Counted from the first letter of the stretch, positions 18,842 through 27,945 are shown. The stretch: 64,000 nt of DNA from Flavobacterium segetis (GCF_900129575.1 NZ_FQWE01000010.1:62001-126000), one strand, 5' to 3'. Program-made: numbers and translations. Notes: generated from the sequence alone by a model not told the origin.

Positions 18842-20248
18842 ATGGAAGAGAATAAACCAGACGATTTTAAAAGAGAACTAGGATTGCTTGACGGAACTAT
18901 GCTTGTGGTGGGATCGATGATAGGTTCTGGAATATTTATTGTGAGCTCAGATATGGTAAGGCAATTGGGATCGGCTGGTTGGCTTATTGCTATGTGGGTG
19001 CTTACGGGTGTTATTACTGTCATTGCTGCTGTAAGTTACGGCGAATTAAGTGCTATGTTTCCTAAAGCTGGTGGACAATATGTTTATATTAAGGAAGCTT
19101 ACGGAAAGTTAGTTGGTTTTCTCTACGGTTGGAGCTTTTTTGCAGTTATACAAACAGGAACTATCGCGGCGGTAGGTGTGGCTTTTGCCAAATTTTCAGC
19201 CTATTTATATCCTCCTTTAAGTGATCAAAATATTTTATTTGAACTAGGAAGTTTCAAATTGAATGCTGCGCAAATTCTTTCGATTGTAACAATTATTCTA
19301 TTGAGTTATATTAATAGTCGCGGAGTTAAAAACTCTAAAATATTACAAACTGTTCTCACGGTTATAAAAATTGTATCGCTAGCTGGTTTGATTATTTTTG
19401 GCTTTATGGCTGCTAATGCTGAGGTTTGGGATGCTAACTGGACTAATGCTTGGGTTTCCAGATCACTGGATGTCAACTCTGGAAACTGGATGCCTATTAG
19501 TGGCATTGCTTTGATATCAGCAATTTCAGCTGCTTTAGTTGGTTCGTTATTTTCTAGTGTGGCGTGGGAAGGTGTAACTTTTATTGCCGGCGAAATTAAA
19601 AATCCAAAACGAAATGTAGGTTTGAGTTTGTTTTTAGGAACTTTGACAGTATGTTTTATTTACATTATTGCAAATATTATGTATTTAGCAGTTGTTCCAT
19701 TACAAGGTATTGCAACGGCGGAGTCTGATCGAGTTGCGGTTGTGGCTTCGCAAACTATTTTTGGAGGAATTGGGACTTTGATAATCGCAGTTATGATTAT
19801 GATTTCAACTTTTGCTTGTAATAACGGTCTTATTATGGCTGGCGCTAGAGTCTATTATACCATGGCACAGGACGGCGTTTTCTTTAAAAAGGCTGCTCAG
19901 TTGAATAAAGCGAGTGTTCCAGAGTGGTCAATATGGGTACAATGTTTTTGGGCTTCGGCTTTATGTTTGACTGGTAAATATGGAGATTTGCTCGATTTTG
20001 TGGTGATAGTCGTTTTAATTTTTTACATATTGACGATTTTAGGAATCTTTATCCTTCGCAGGAAATTACCAAATGTAGAAAGACCATATAAAGCTTTTGG
20101 ATATCCGTTTTTACCCGGATTATATGTGATTATTGCCACTGCAATATGCGTTGCGTTACTCTATACTAAAACAAGTACAAGCGGTTGGGGTGTTGTTATT
20201 ATGTTGGTGGGAATTCCAGTTTATTATTTGACAAAGGCGAAGGAGTAG
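18842..20248 (+). CDS. APC-superfamily amino acid permease
   Basis: A 468-residue integral membrane transporter with about 12 hydrophobic segments. The N-terminus carries the helix-1 signature of the amino acid-polyamine-organocation family (LLDGTMLVVGSMIGSGIFIV, residues 16-35), where the GSGIF break binds the substrate backbone. Helix 6 shows VAWEGVTFIAGEIKNPKRN, also typical. It is most like the LAT/YfnA branch that takes up neutral amino acids by proton symport or exchange; specificity is inference. It is monocistronic, followed by a heptamer repeat tract and a terminator at 20531-20565. Confidence 0.88.
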   Translation: MEENKPDDFKRELGLLDGTMLVVGSMIGSGIFIVSSDMVRQLGSAGWLIAMWVLTGVITVIAAVSYGELSAMFPKAGGQYVYIKEAYGKLVGFLYGWSFFAVIQTGTIAAVGVAFAKFSAYLYPPLSDQNILFELGSFKLNAAQILSIVTIILLSYINSRGVKNSKILQTVLTVIKIVSLAGLIIFGFMAANAEVWDANWTNAWVSRSLDVNSGNWMPISGIALISAISAALVGSLFSSVAWEGVTFIAGEIKNPKRNVGLSLFLGTLTVCFIYIIANIMYLAVVPLQGIATAESDRVAVVASQTIFGGIGTLIIAVMIMISTFACNNGLIMAGARVYYTMAQDGVFFKKAAQLNKASVPEWSIWVQCFWASALCLTGKYGDLLDFVVIVVLIFYILTILGIFILRRKLPNVERPYKAFGYPFLPGLYVIIATAICVALLYTKTSTSGWGVVIMLVGIPVYYLTKAKE

Positions 20249-20261
20249 TTATCGGTTTTCT

Positions 20262-20317
20262 GTTATGGGTTATCTGTTATCTGTTAACTGTTATCTGTTA
20301 TCTGTTATCTGTTTTGG
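20262..20317 (+). repeat. heptanucleotide tandem repeat (GTTATCT)n
   Basis: Eight consecutive 7-nt units starting 14 bp after the permease stop. Five units are exactly GTTATCT, one is GTTAACT, and the first and last are degenerate. The tract lies in a 420-bp gene-free interval between the convergent permease and GAPDH genes. Such tracts can change length by slippage, but this one is non-coding. Confidence 0.85.
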
Positions 20318-20530
20318 GTTTTTTGGTTTTTAGTGAGCAGTATTTAGTTTAGTGGAGGACTAATTTTACTTAATTATTTTTGATAAAAACATCCATAAAA
20401 ATCAATTTGATCGCTTTAATCCGTGTTTTATTGGCTTTAATGATTAATTAGTCACACATGTAAAATAAAATTAAAACATCGTTTAATCTAAGTTTCATTT
20501 CATAATGGAGCTGACAAAAGTTAAGTACAA

Positions 20531-20565
20531 AAAAATCCGTTTCATTGTAAAATGAACGGATTTTT
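20531..20565. terminator. bidirectional hairpin terminator
   Basis: Arms AAAAATCCGT (20531-20540) and ACGGATTTTT (20556-20565) are extended inward by an imperfect TTCATT/AATGA pairing. A and T runs on both sides make it usable for both converging genes. Confidence 0.75.
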
Positions 20566-20671
20566 ATTATTGAATTTAGGTTGCGTTGCTGTTGCTTGAA
20601 TTTAAAAAGTAACCACTAAAAACTAAAAATTAAAAAGTACAATCAGCAATGCGCAACCTATAAATTAGTTG

Positions 20672-22120
20672 CTAGTAATACGTAAAACGTCTTACTTTAG
20701 CAATATATTTTGCTAATCGTATTACTTGATGGCTATAGCCGTACTCATTGTCATACCAAATATAAAGGACAATATTTTTCCCGTCTTTGGAAACAATTGT
20801 AGCATTACTGTCATAAATGGCAGGTTGTGGGGTTCCTACAATATCCGACGAAACTAATTCGTTATTTAAAGAATATTTTATTTGCTCTACCAGTTCGCCT
20901 TCTAAGGCATATTTTTTCATTATTGCATTAATCTCTTCCACTGAAGTTGTTTTTGACACTTCTAAATTTAAAACCACAAGCGATCCATTTGGAACTGGCA
21001 CCCGAATTGCGTTAGAAGTTAATTTTCCTTCAAGCGACGGCAACGCCTTTGCCACAGCACTACCTGCACCGGTTTCAGTAATAACCATATTTAGTGCTGC
21101 CGCTCTCCCGCGACGGTATTTTTTGTGCATATTATCAACTAAATTCTGGTCGTTTGTATACGCATGAATGGTTTCAAGATGTCCTCTTACAACTCCTAAC
21201 GTATCTTCAACTGCCTTCAAAACGGGAGTAATAGCATTCGTGGTGCACGATGCAGCCGAAAAAATATCTATCTCATCAGGATTGTATTCGTTTTGATTTA
21301 CGCCGTGAACAATGTTAGGAACCCCTTTTCCTGGCGCAGTAAGCAGTACTTTATCCGTTCCTTTTGAAGCTAAATGGCGACTTAATGCTTCATGAGTTGT
21401 AAATGCGCCCGTATTGTCAATCACTAGAGCCTTGTCAATTCCGTAAAGTGTATAATCAATGTCCTCAGGAGCACTAGCTGTAATGATATGAACCGTTGTT
21501 CCATTTATAATTAATGCATTATTTTTTACATCAGCAGTAACTGATCCTTCAAAATCACCATGAATGGAATCGTATCGCAACAATGAAGCTCTTTTTTCTA
21601 AAGTGGTTGCATCGTTTTTATCACGAGTTATTATTGCTCGCAAGCGCAACTGACTTCCTTTTCCAGTTTTAGACATTAACTCTCTGGCCAATAATCTTCC
21701 TATTCTTCCAAAACCGTAAAGAACAACATCTTTTGGATGAATTTCGTGGCAATTTTTTGCGTTTTTTAATTTATCAATTACAAAATATTTGACATCTTGG
21801 TATTTGTCTTCTTCCAAAGCATATTCATACGCTAATTTACCAATATCCAATTTAGCCGGCGGAAGGTCTAGCTCTAATATGGCTGTTGCAATATTGACAG
21901 AATCAAAAATAGAAATAGGTTTCCCTACAAATTCAGCAGCGTAACCGTGAAGATTGATGATGTCACTAACGTTTCTGTCAATCAACTGATTGCGAAACAA
22001 AACCATTTCAATTGATTTGTCATACCATAAATCGCTTATAATTTTGATCAGTTTTACGCCTGCACGTCGCCTGTCAGCTTGAAAAGAAACTTCTTTTTCG
22101 TATTGAGTTGTAGTTGCCAT
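20672..22120 (-). CDS. glyceraldehyde-3-phosphate dehydrogenase, long form
   Basis: A 482-residue GAPDH, which oxidises glyceraldehyde-3-phosphate to 1,3-bisphosphoglycerate with NAD(P) and phosphate, or runs in reverse. The NAD-binding GFGRIGRL is at 136-143 and the catalytic Cys is C292 in SAASCTTNAITPV. The remaining family blocks (ETIHAYTNDQNLVDN, WYDNEYGYSHQV near the C-terminus) are intact. It is about 145 residues longer than the classic enzyme because of a helical N-terminal extension of about 130 residues. A similar long type occurs in other Bacteroidetes, usually beside a short one. It is monocistronic with a TAnnTTTG element at 22169-22176. Confidence 0.93.
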   Translation of the reverse strand: MATTTQYEKEVSFQADRRRAGVKLIKIISDLWYDKSIEMVLFRNQLIDRNVSDIINLHGYAAEFVGKPISIFDSVNIATAILELDLPPAKLDIGKLAYEYALEEDKYQDVKYFVIDKLKNAKNCHEIHPKDVVLYGFGRIGRLLARELMSKTGKGSQLRLRAIITRDKNDATTLEKRASLLRYDSIHGDFEGSVTADVKNNALIINGTTVHIITASAPEDIDYTLYGIDKALVIDNTGAFTTHEALSRHLASKGTDKVLLTAPGKGVPNIVHGVNQNEYNPDEIDIFSAASCTTNAITPVLKAVEDTLGVVRGHLETIHAYTNDQNLVDNMHKKYRRGRAAALNMVITETGAGSAVAKALPSLEGKLTSNAIRVPVPNGSLVVLNLEVSKTTSVEEINAIMKKYALEGELVEQIKYSLNNELVSSDIVGTPQPAIYDSNATIVSKDGKNIVLYIWYDNEYGYSHQVIRLAKYIAKVRRFTYY

Positions 22121-22168
22121 AATGAAAATTTAATGAAAATAATTTAGCGTATTTTTTAAAATTTGGTG

Positions 22169-22176
22169 CAAAAGTA
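22169..22176 (-). promoter_or_regulatory. putative -7 promoter element of GAPDH gene
   Basis: On the minus strand this reads TACTTTTG, matching the Bacteroidetes -7 consensus TAnnTTTG, 49 nt before the start codon. A clear -33 TTG at the usual spacing was not found. Confidence 0.45.
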
Positions 22177-22220
22177 CCCATTTCAATCGATTTCGTAAGC
22201 TATTTTTTAAAATGTTTGGA

Positions 22221-22257
22221 AAAAAAATACCACCTTGAAATTTTCAAGATGGTATTT
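22221..22257 (-). terminator. terminator of the degQ-like gene
   Basis: Arms AATACCACCTTGAAA (from 22227) and TTTCAAGATGGTATT (to 22256) pair with one A/C mismatch. On the minus strand the stem is followed by a run of eight T, so it ends the protease transcript. Confidence 0.75.
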
Positions 22258-22277
22258 ATTTTAATAATAAAATGATT

Positions 22278-23678
22278 TTATAAAATCACACGCATAATTT
22301 CTCCATTTTTGTTAATCATTTCAATACGCACTGTTTGACTTTCCTCTTTTTTATTTAAGAGTTTGGCAACCGTTTCCACATCTGTAGCCTTAACGTTATC
22401 AATACTTAAGATAATATTTCCTACAAGCTCATTCTCATATTGTTTTAAACTTTGACTACTAATTGCTTTAATTCGCACTCCGTAATCAATTTTGAATTTT
22501 TTCTTATCTATTGCTTCAATGTTTTCTAATTCAATACCTTTAAATTCAGTGCTAAAAAATTCATTTTTGCTTAAAGTAACGGGAAGAACTTTAGTTTTTC
22601 CATCGCGCACAAAAGTGACTTGAATTTTGTCATTTGGTCTTTTTGTATTGATATAGCCTGAAAGATCTGCAAATGTGGCAATATTTAATTCGTCTAGCTT
22701 TACAATAATGTCACCTTTCATTAATCCTGATTTTTCTGCACCAGAATTTTTAGCTACTTTATTGACATAAAAACCTTGTGTTTGTGTAATTCCTAATTCT
22801 TTTGAAGCAACTCCGTTTAATTCACCACCTTCAACTCCAAGAATTCCACGTTGTACATTTCCAAATTCCATTAAATCTTCAATGATTTTTCTAGCAATAT
22901 TGGAGGGAACAGCAAATGAATAGCCTACGTAAGAACCAGTCATAGAAGAAATCATGGTATTAATTCCTATTAGTTCTCCTCTTGTGTTAACTAAGGCGCC
23001 ACCACTATTTCCTGGATTCACAGCAGCGTCAGTTTGAATAAAGGATTGAATACCGCTTGTATCTAAATCTCTGGCTTTTGCCGAAACAATTCCCGCAGTT
23101 ACTGTTGATGTTAAATTATAAGGATTTCCAACCGCTAATACCCATTCTCCAACCCTAACCGAATCAGAATTGGCGAAAGCAGTATAGGGTAATTTCTCAG
23201 CAGCATCAATTTTCAATAAAGCAATATCCATTTTGGAATCAGTTCCAATGAGTTTTGCTTGATAAGTTTTTTTATTATTCAAAGTAATTTCAATCTCTGA
23301 GGCTCCTTTTATCACGTGATTATTAGTTACAATATAACCGTCTTCGGATATGATTACACCCGAACCAGTTCCTACTTGCTCTTGCGTTTGACCGCCCTTA
23401 TATCCATAAAAGTATTCTAAAATTGGGTTACTGACCGTGCGACGAGAAACATTTTTTACGTGAACTACTGTATGAACCGTTTTTTCGGCAGCTTCCGTAA
23501 AGTCTAATATGTCAGAGGACAAACCTACTTTTTTACCATAAGAATTTGCTGCGGTTGTAATACCTGAATTATTACTATTAGAAAAATATCCATTGCTGTC
23601 AAATAATACTTTATATGCTCCAAGTGTAACAACTCCACTCAACAGCGCAACCAAGAAAAGTGTTGAAAATTTTTTCAT
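22278..23678 (-). CDS. DegQ/HtrA-type periplasmic serine protease
   Basis: A 466-residue Do-family protease that degrades or refolds damaged envelope proteins. It has an N-terminal signal or anchor segment (residues 1-22), a trypsin-like domain with the triad H121 (VTNNHVIKG), D151 (MDIALLK) and S225 (NPGNSGGALV), then a first PDZ domain at about 270-370 and a shorter second PDZ-like region to the C-terminus. The triad is complete, so it should be active. It is divergent from dapF over a 139-bp intergenic region and stands alone. Regulation by envelope stress is family knowledge; no operator is visible. Confidence 0.93.
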   Translation of the reverse strand: MKKFSTLFLVALLSGVVTLGAYKVLFDSNGYFSNSNNSGITTAANSYGKKVGLSSDILDFTEAAEKTVHTVVHVKNVSRRTVSNPILEYFYGYKGGQTQEQVGTGSGVIISEDGYIVTNNHVIKGASEIEITLNNKKTYQAKLIGTDSKMDIALLKIDAAEKLPYTAFANSDSVRVGEWVLAVGNPYNLTSTVTAGIVSAKARDLDTSGIQSFIQTDAAVNPGNSGGALVNTRGELIGINTMISSMTGSYVGYSFAVPSNIARKIIEDLMEFGNVQRGILGVEGGELNGVASKELGITQTQGFYVNKVAKNSGAEKSGLMKGDIIVKLDELNIATFADLSGYINTKRPNDKIQVTFVRDGKTKVLPVTLSKNEFFSTEFKGIELENIEAIDKKKFKIDYGVRIKAISSQSLKQYENELVGNIILSIDNVKATDVETVAKLLNKKEESQTVRIEMINKNGEIMRVIL

Positions 23679-23710
23679 ATTAATTTTGTATAATTAAAGT
23701 TATTTATTTG

Positions 23711-23718
23711 CAAAATTA
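23711..23718 (-). promoter_or_regulatory. putative -7 promoter element of degQ-like gene
   Basis: The minus strand reads TAATTTTG (TAnnTTTG consensus), 33 nt before the start codon. Confidence 0.45.
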
Positions 23719-23788
23719 ACACTTAAATCATTTTATGAAATATAGTTTAACGCTCTTTAACAGTGATTAACATTACGTTAATAGTTTG

Positions 23789-23796
23789 TACTTTTG
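23789..23796 (+). promoter_or_regulatory. putative -7 promoter element of dapF operon
   Basis: TACTTTTG, matching TAnnTTTG, 21 nt before the dapF ATG. Confidence 0.5.
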
Positions 23797-23817
23797 TATT
23801 TTTAAACAATACTTGCA

Positions 23818-24600
23818 ATGCAACTAGAATTCTATAAATATCAGGGAACAGGAAACGATTTTGTAATGGTAGATAATCGAACTGATTTTTTTCCAAAAAA
23901 CAACATTGAGTTAATTGCACATTTATGCGATAGAAAATTTGGCATTGGCGGCGATGGCTTAATTTTATTAGAAAATGACGTTGAGACGGATTTTAGAATG
24001 GTTTATTATAATTCTGATGGAAATCAAAGCTCCATGTGTGGCAACGGCGGCAGGTGTTTAGTTGCTTTCGCCAAAGAGTTAAATGTAATTATTAATACTA
24101 CCACATTTATTGCAATGGATGGTTTACATCATGCCACCATTAGTGATGATGGTTTAGTTTCTTTGCAAATGATCAATGTTAATGCTGTAAATGTGAATCA
24201 AGACTATGTCTTTTTAAATACGGGATCGCCACATCACGTTCAGCTCGTAGAAGATCTTGAAAATTACGGCGTAAAAGAAAATGGCGCTAGAATCCGATAT
24301 GGTGATTTATATGGAGAGGTCGGTAGCAATGTCAACTTTGTGAAGCAGGTAGATGAAAATACATTTTCATTACGCACCTATGAAAGAGGAGTAGAGGATG
24401 AAACGCTTTCCTGCGGAACTGGTGCAACGGCAGTTGCAATTGCAATGAGTATTCTAGATAAGACTCAATCCTCGACCGTAAATTTAAATGTGCAAGGCGG
24501 AAAACTCCTAGTATCCTTCGATAAAAACAAATCTCTTTTTACAAATGTAAAATTAAAAGGACCAGCTGAATTTGTTTTTAAAGGAATAATTGCTATTTAA
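23818..24600 (+). CDS. dapF: diaminopimelate epimerase
   Basis: A 260-residue enzyme that converts LL- to meso-2,6-diaminopimelate for lysine and peptidoglycan synthesis. Both catalytic Cys are present: C74 in the MCGNGGRC block and C199 in LSCGTGATAV. The N-terminal YQGTGNDFVMVDN and FGIGGDGL blocks are also conserved. Length is close to the family norm (about 260-280). It heads an apparent plus-strand group with a GNAT gene 18 bp downstream, then mltG, so two of the four genes serve the cell wall. Confidence 0.96.
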   Translation: MQLEFYKYQGTGNDFVMVDNRTDFFPKNNIELIAHLCDRKFGIGGDGLILLENDVETDFRMVYYNSDGNQSSMCGNGGRCLVAFAKELNVIINTTTFIAMDGLHHATISDDGLVSLQMINVNAVNVNQDYVFLNTGSPHHVQLVEDLENYGVKENGARIRYGDLYGEVGSNVNFVKQVDENTFSLRTYERGVEDETLSCGTGATAVAIAMSILDKTQSSTVNLNVQGGKLLVSFDKNKSLFTNVKLKGPAEFVFKGIIAI

Positions 24601-24618
24601 CAAACGCTACATCTAAAA

Positions 24619-25152
24619 ATGAAAACACTAAAGGGAAAGAATATTTATATACGTGCACTAGAACCGAATGATCTTGAATTCATTTATGCCATTGAAAATG
24701 ATCAAAGTATTTGGGAAGTTAGTAATACGAATACGCCATATAGCAGGTTTTTAGTGAAACAGTATTTAGAAAATGCGCATCAGGATATTTACGAGGCTAA
24801 GCAATTGCGTTTAGCAATTTGTCAAGATCAAGATTTTCCAGCCGTGGGATTAGTAGATTTATTTGATTTTGATCCAAAGAATAATAGGGCAGGAGTTGGC
24901 ATTGTTATCCAAGGCAATGAAAATAGAAATCAAAACATTGGATCAGAAGCCTTGGAGTTGCTTATTGAATATGCTTTTACCAATTTGAATTTACATCAAT
25001 TATTTGCAAATATAGGTACCGAAAATGTAGCGAGTAATGCACTTTTTACTAAATTTGGATTTGAATTGATAGGTGTAAAAAAAGAATGGACTTTAATAAA
25101 TGGAAAGTATAAAGACGAAGCTGTTTTTCAATTATTAAATAATAACTTTTAA
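24619..25152 (+). CDS. GNAT-family N-acetyltransferase (RimJ/RimL-like)
   Basis: A 177-residue acetyltransferase. The opening (LKGKNIYIRALEPNDLEFIY) and the acetyl-CoA loop region around GNENRNQNIGSEALELLIEY match the RimJ/RimL-like branch, which acetylates protein N-termini, polyamines or small molecules. The C-terminal block ENVASNALFTKFGFELIGVK is also typical. The substrate cannot be read from the sequence. It follows dapF by 18 bp and is probably cotranscribed. Confidence 0.85.
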   Translation: MKTLKGKNIYIRALEPNDLEFIYAIENDQSIWEVSNTNTPYSRFLVKQYLENAHQDIYEAKQLRLAICQDQDFPAVGLVDLFDFDPKNNRAGVGIVIQGNENRNQNIGSEALELLIEYAFTNLNLHQLFANIGTENVASNALFTKFGFELIGVKKEWTLINGKYKDEAVFQLLNNNF

Positions 25153-25231
25153 TCTTGTGCATTCAAATTCTATAACTCTCAAATAATAATTTAAAAAAAG
25201 CGTTTCTATTTTCCATAATTGATACCATAAA

Positions 25232-26272
25232 ATGAGTACAAAAAAAATCATCACAATAGTTTCTGTCGTTTTAATCACAATTTTAATGATATATGGAGCA
25301 GTAGTTCTACGACAAATTTTTTCTCCTAATACAAAATTTAGCAATAGCGAAGTGTTCATTTATGTTCCTACGAATTCGAGATATAAGGATGTGCAAGAAT
25401 TAGTAGCGCCATATATTCAAAACATGAATCATTTTGATATGGTTGCTGATAAAAGGGGTTACGCTGGTAATGTTATTCCAGGAAGATTTTTGATAACGAA
25501 AGGAATGAATAGTTACGAATTAGTAAAAGCCATGCGATTTAATTCTGCAGTGAAATTAGCCTTTAATAATCAAGAACGAATAGAAGATTTAGCCGGACGT
25601 GTAGGTTCGCAAATTGAACCAGACAGTATAATGTTGCTTAATTCTTTCAAGGATTCCATCTTTATGAAAGAAAATGGTTTTAACGAGGATAATATTTTGG
25701 CTATGTTTATCCCAAATACTTATGAGGTTTATTGGAATACTACGGCTATAAAATTCCGGGATAAAATGATTAAGGAATACCGTAATTTTTGGAATAAAGA
25801 GAGAATTGCTAAAGCTGAAAAGCAAGGATTTACGCCAATAGAAGCTACTATTTTAGCTTCTATTGTTCATAAAGAGTCGGTAAAAAAAGACGAAAGACCT
25901 AGAATTGCTGGAGTGTATCTAAACCGTTTAAGAGCCGGCATGCCACTTCAAGCAGATCCAACAGTCATTTTTGCAATCAAAAAGAAGTCAAATGATTTCG
26001 AACAAGTGATCAAGCGCGTTTTTTACAATGATTTATTAATGAGTCATCCTTATAATACGTATATGAATTTAGGACTTCCTCCTGGCCCTATAGCCATGCC
26101 AGATATAACGGCGCTAGAGGCAGTGTTAAATCCTGAAAAAAATAATTTCATCTATTTCTGTGCTAGTGTAGATCGATTTGGATACCATGAATTTGCGGTA
26201 ACTTTAGAGGAACACAATAAAAACGCAAAGAAATATTCAGATTGGATCAACAGTAAAGGTGTAAAGAGATAG
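25232..26272 (+). CDS. mltG: endolytic peptidoglycan transglycosylase MltG (YceG-like)
   Basis: A 346-residue inner-membrane enzyme that cuts nascent glycan strands and so sets their length. One N-terminal membrane segment (residues 5-30, IITIVSVVLITILMIYGAVV) is followed by a LysM-like region and the YceG catalytic domain. Hallmarks are ATILASIVHKESVKKDERPR near 204-223 (catalytic Glu in HKES), AGVYLNRLRAGMPLQADPT and NTYMNLGLPPGPIAMP. Length matches the family. It follows the GNAT gene by 79 bp and is 2 bp from the next gene. Confidence 0.94.
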   Translation: MSTKKIITIVSVVLITILMIYGAVVLRQIFSPNTKFSNSEVFIYVPTNSRYKDVQELVAPYIQNMNHFDMVADKRGYAGNVIPGRFLITKGMNSYELVKAMRFNSAVKLAFNNQERIEDLAGRVGSQIEPDSIMLLNSFKDSIFMKENGFNEDNILAMFIPNTYEVYWNTTAIKFRDKMIKEYRNFWNKERIAKAEKQGFTPIEATILASIVHKESVKKDERPRIAGVYLNRLRAGMPLQADPTVIFAIKKKSNDFEQVIKRVFYNDLLMSHPYNTYMNLGLPPGPIAMPDITALEAVLNPEKNNFIYFCASVDRFGYHEFAVTLEEHNKNAKKYSDWINSKGVKR

Positions 26273-26274
26273 TT

Positions 26275-27186
26275 TTGAAATTTGTAAGAGCTTTATTTAT
26301 TTTAACATTTGGTTTTCAAATAGGCTATTCCCAAAATAGCCAATTCAATAATTTTTTTAAACCGGCTGATTCTTTAAATTTAAAAAGGCAAAATACAATA
26401 ATTATTTCTGAATCAATACTTGCAGCAGGAACGCTTGCGGCTTTAAACCAACTTTGGTATGCTGATTATCCTCGATCTAAATTTCATTTTATAAATGACA
26501 ATTTTGAATGGCTTCAGATGGACAAAGTGGGACATATTTTTTCATCTTATCATCTAGGGCGATTGGGATCAGAAATGCTTAAATGGAGTGGCTCCTCCAG
26601 AAAAGATCAGTTGATTTATGGTGCAGGTTTAGGATTTGCATTCTTGACAGCAGTAGAGGTGTTAGATGGATATTCTAGTCAATGGGGCGCTTCATCTGGA
26701 GATATAATGGCAAATGCTACTGGAACTGCGCTGTATGTTTCACAAGAATTACTTTGGAAAGAGCAACGAATTATACCTAAATTTTCTTTTCACACTACAA
26801 AATTTGCTGAACTCCGACCGGAAGTTTTAGGAAAGTCTTTTTCTGAACAAATTTTGAAAGATTATAATGGTCAAACGTATTGGCTATCTGTTAATTTACA
26901 TTCATTTGCAAAAGGTTCTAAAATCCCAAAATGGTTGAACATTGCTTTAGGTTATAGTGCTAATGGAATGATAACCGGAAACGCTCAAAACACAAATTTT
27001 TCAGGTTCTAATCCAGCCCGATTTAGGCAGTTTTATCTTAGTGTAGATATCGATTTAACAAAAATTAACACTGATTCTCGATTTTTAAAGACTGTTTTTT
27101 CTGTTTTGAATACCGTCAAAGTACCAGCTCCCACATTGGAATTCAGGCGATTTAATGATATAAAACACCACTTTATCTATTTTTAG
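26275..27186 (+). CDS. DUF2279 (YfiM-like) exported protein
   Basis: A 303-residue protein of the DUF2279 group. It begins at a TTG at 26275: this start directly precedes a good signal peptide (LKFVRALFILTFGFQIGYSQ with the first residue read as Met), while the next ATG is about 80 codons in and would remove it. Conserved blocks are WLQMDKVGHIFSSYHLGRLG near 77-96 and TAVEVLDGYSSQWGASSGDI near 122-141. The family is predicted to be periplasmic or in the outer membrane; its biochemical role is unknown. The gap to mltG is 2 bp, so translation is probably coupled. Confidence 0.82.
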   Translation: MKFVRALFILTFGFQIGYSQNSQFNNFFKPADSLNLKRQNTIIISESILAAGTLAALNQLWYADYPRSKFHFINDNFEWLQMDKVGHIFSSYHLGRLGSEMLKWSGSSRKDQLIYGAGLGFAFLTAVEVLDGYSSQWGASSGDIMANATGTALYVSQELLWKEQRIIPKFSFHTTKFAELRPEVLGKSFSEQILKDYNGQTYWLSVNLHSFAKGSKIPKWLNIALGYSANGMITGNAQNTNFSGSNPARFRQFYLSVDIDLTKINTDSRFLKTVFSVLNTVKVPAPTLEFRRFNDIKHHFIYF

Positions 27187-27228
27187 AAAAATTTAACTAC
27201 TTGATAATCAGCTTAAATATTTTTATTG

Positions 27229-27236
27229 TATCTTTG
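27229..27236 (+). promoter_or_regulatory. putative -7 promoter element of lysozyme-like gene
   Basis: TATCTTTG matches TAnnTTTG, 47 nt before the ATG. A TTG at 27201-27203 lies 25 nt upstream, slightly beyond the usual -33 spacing. Confidence 0.45.
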
Positions 27237-27283
27237 CACTTAGAAATTTCTTAACGGGACAGCGTTTTGAAGAAAAACAATTT

Positions 27284-27925
27284 ATGATAAAGAAATGGTA
27301 TTTTTATACAAGTTTGACTGTAATTACAGTTTTTTTAAGCTCCGGCTTTAAACCTTTAAATTTAGAAACTAACCCTTGGTTTCTTATTAATGAAGAAGAT
27401 GGTTCCCACTACTTATTTCCATCTCAAGAACAAGAAGAATACAATAATTTAAACATCCCTTTTACTGGAAATTTCTTTGTAGGTTTTAGAGAGGCTGTTG
27501 GCTTTAAAGAATCTCAAAGTAAATACAAGAAAATTAATTCCTTAGGTTATATGGGTAAATACCAGTTTGGTATTGAAACACTAAAATCTGTTGGTATACA
27601 TGATAAAACTGCTTTTCTTAATAGTCCAGAACTTCAAGAAAAAGCTTTTTTAGCTTTATTAGCAAAAAATAAATGGGAACTAAAAGATGAAATTAAAAAG
27701 TATAGCGATACTGTTTTAAACGGTCTTCATATCACAGAATCGGGCATATTGGCAGCGGCACATCTCGGAGGTGCCGGCTCCGTGAAGAAATTTTTCAGAT
27801 ACAACGGAAAACGTAATTTTACTGATGCGTATGGATCTTCGATACGCGGATATATGAAAGTTTTTGGAGGTTACGATACTTCCTTTATTGTAGCTAATGC
27901 TAATGCAAAAGCTAAAAACATATAA
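27284..27925 (+). CDS. exported lysozyme-fold (transglycosylase-like) protein
   Basis: A 213-residue protein with an N-terminal signal or anchor (residues 1-22, FYTSLTVITVFLSSGF). From about residue 65 it has a lysozyme-like pattern: GFREAVGFKESQSKYKKINS, then LGYMGKYQFGIETLKSVG, and later GILAAAHLGGAGSVKKFF. The order 'Glu ... G-YQFG ... AAAHLGGAG' recalls soluble lytic transglycosylases, and one of the Glu residues near 66-72 would be the catalytic acid. It follows the mltG/DUF2279 genes but appears to have its own promoter. A role in cell-wall turnover is inferred. Confidence 0.7.
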   Translation: MIKKWYFYTSLTVITVFLSSGFKPLNLETNPWFLINEEDGSHYLFPSQEQEEYNNLNIPFTGNFFVGFREAVGFKESQSKYKKINSLGYMGKYQFGIETLKSVGIHDKTAFLNSPELQEKAFLALLAKNKWELKDEIKKYSDTVLNGLHITESGILAAAHLGGAGSVKKFFRYNGKRNFTDAYGSSIRGYMKVFGGYDTSFIVANANAKAKNI

Positions 27926-27945
27926 TCGCATCAAGACATAAATAT

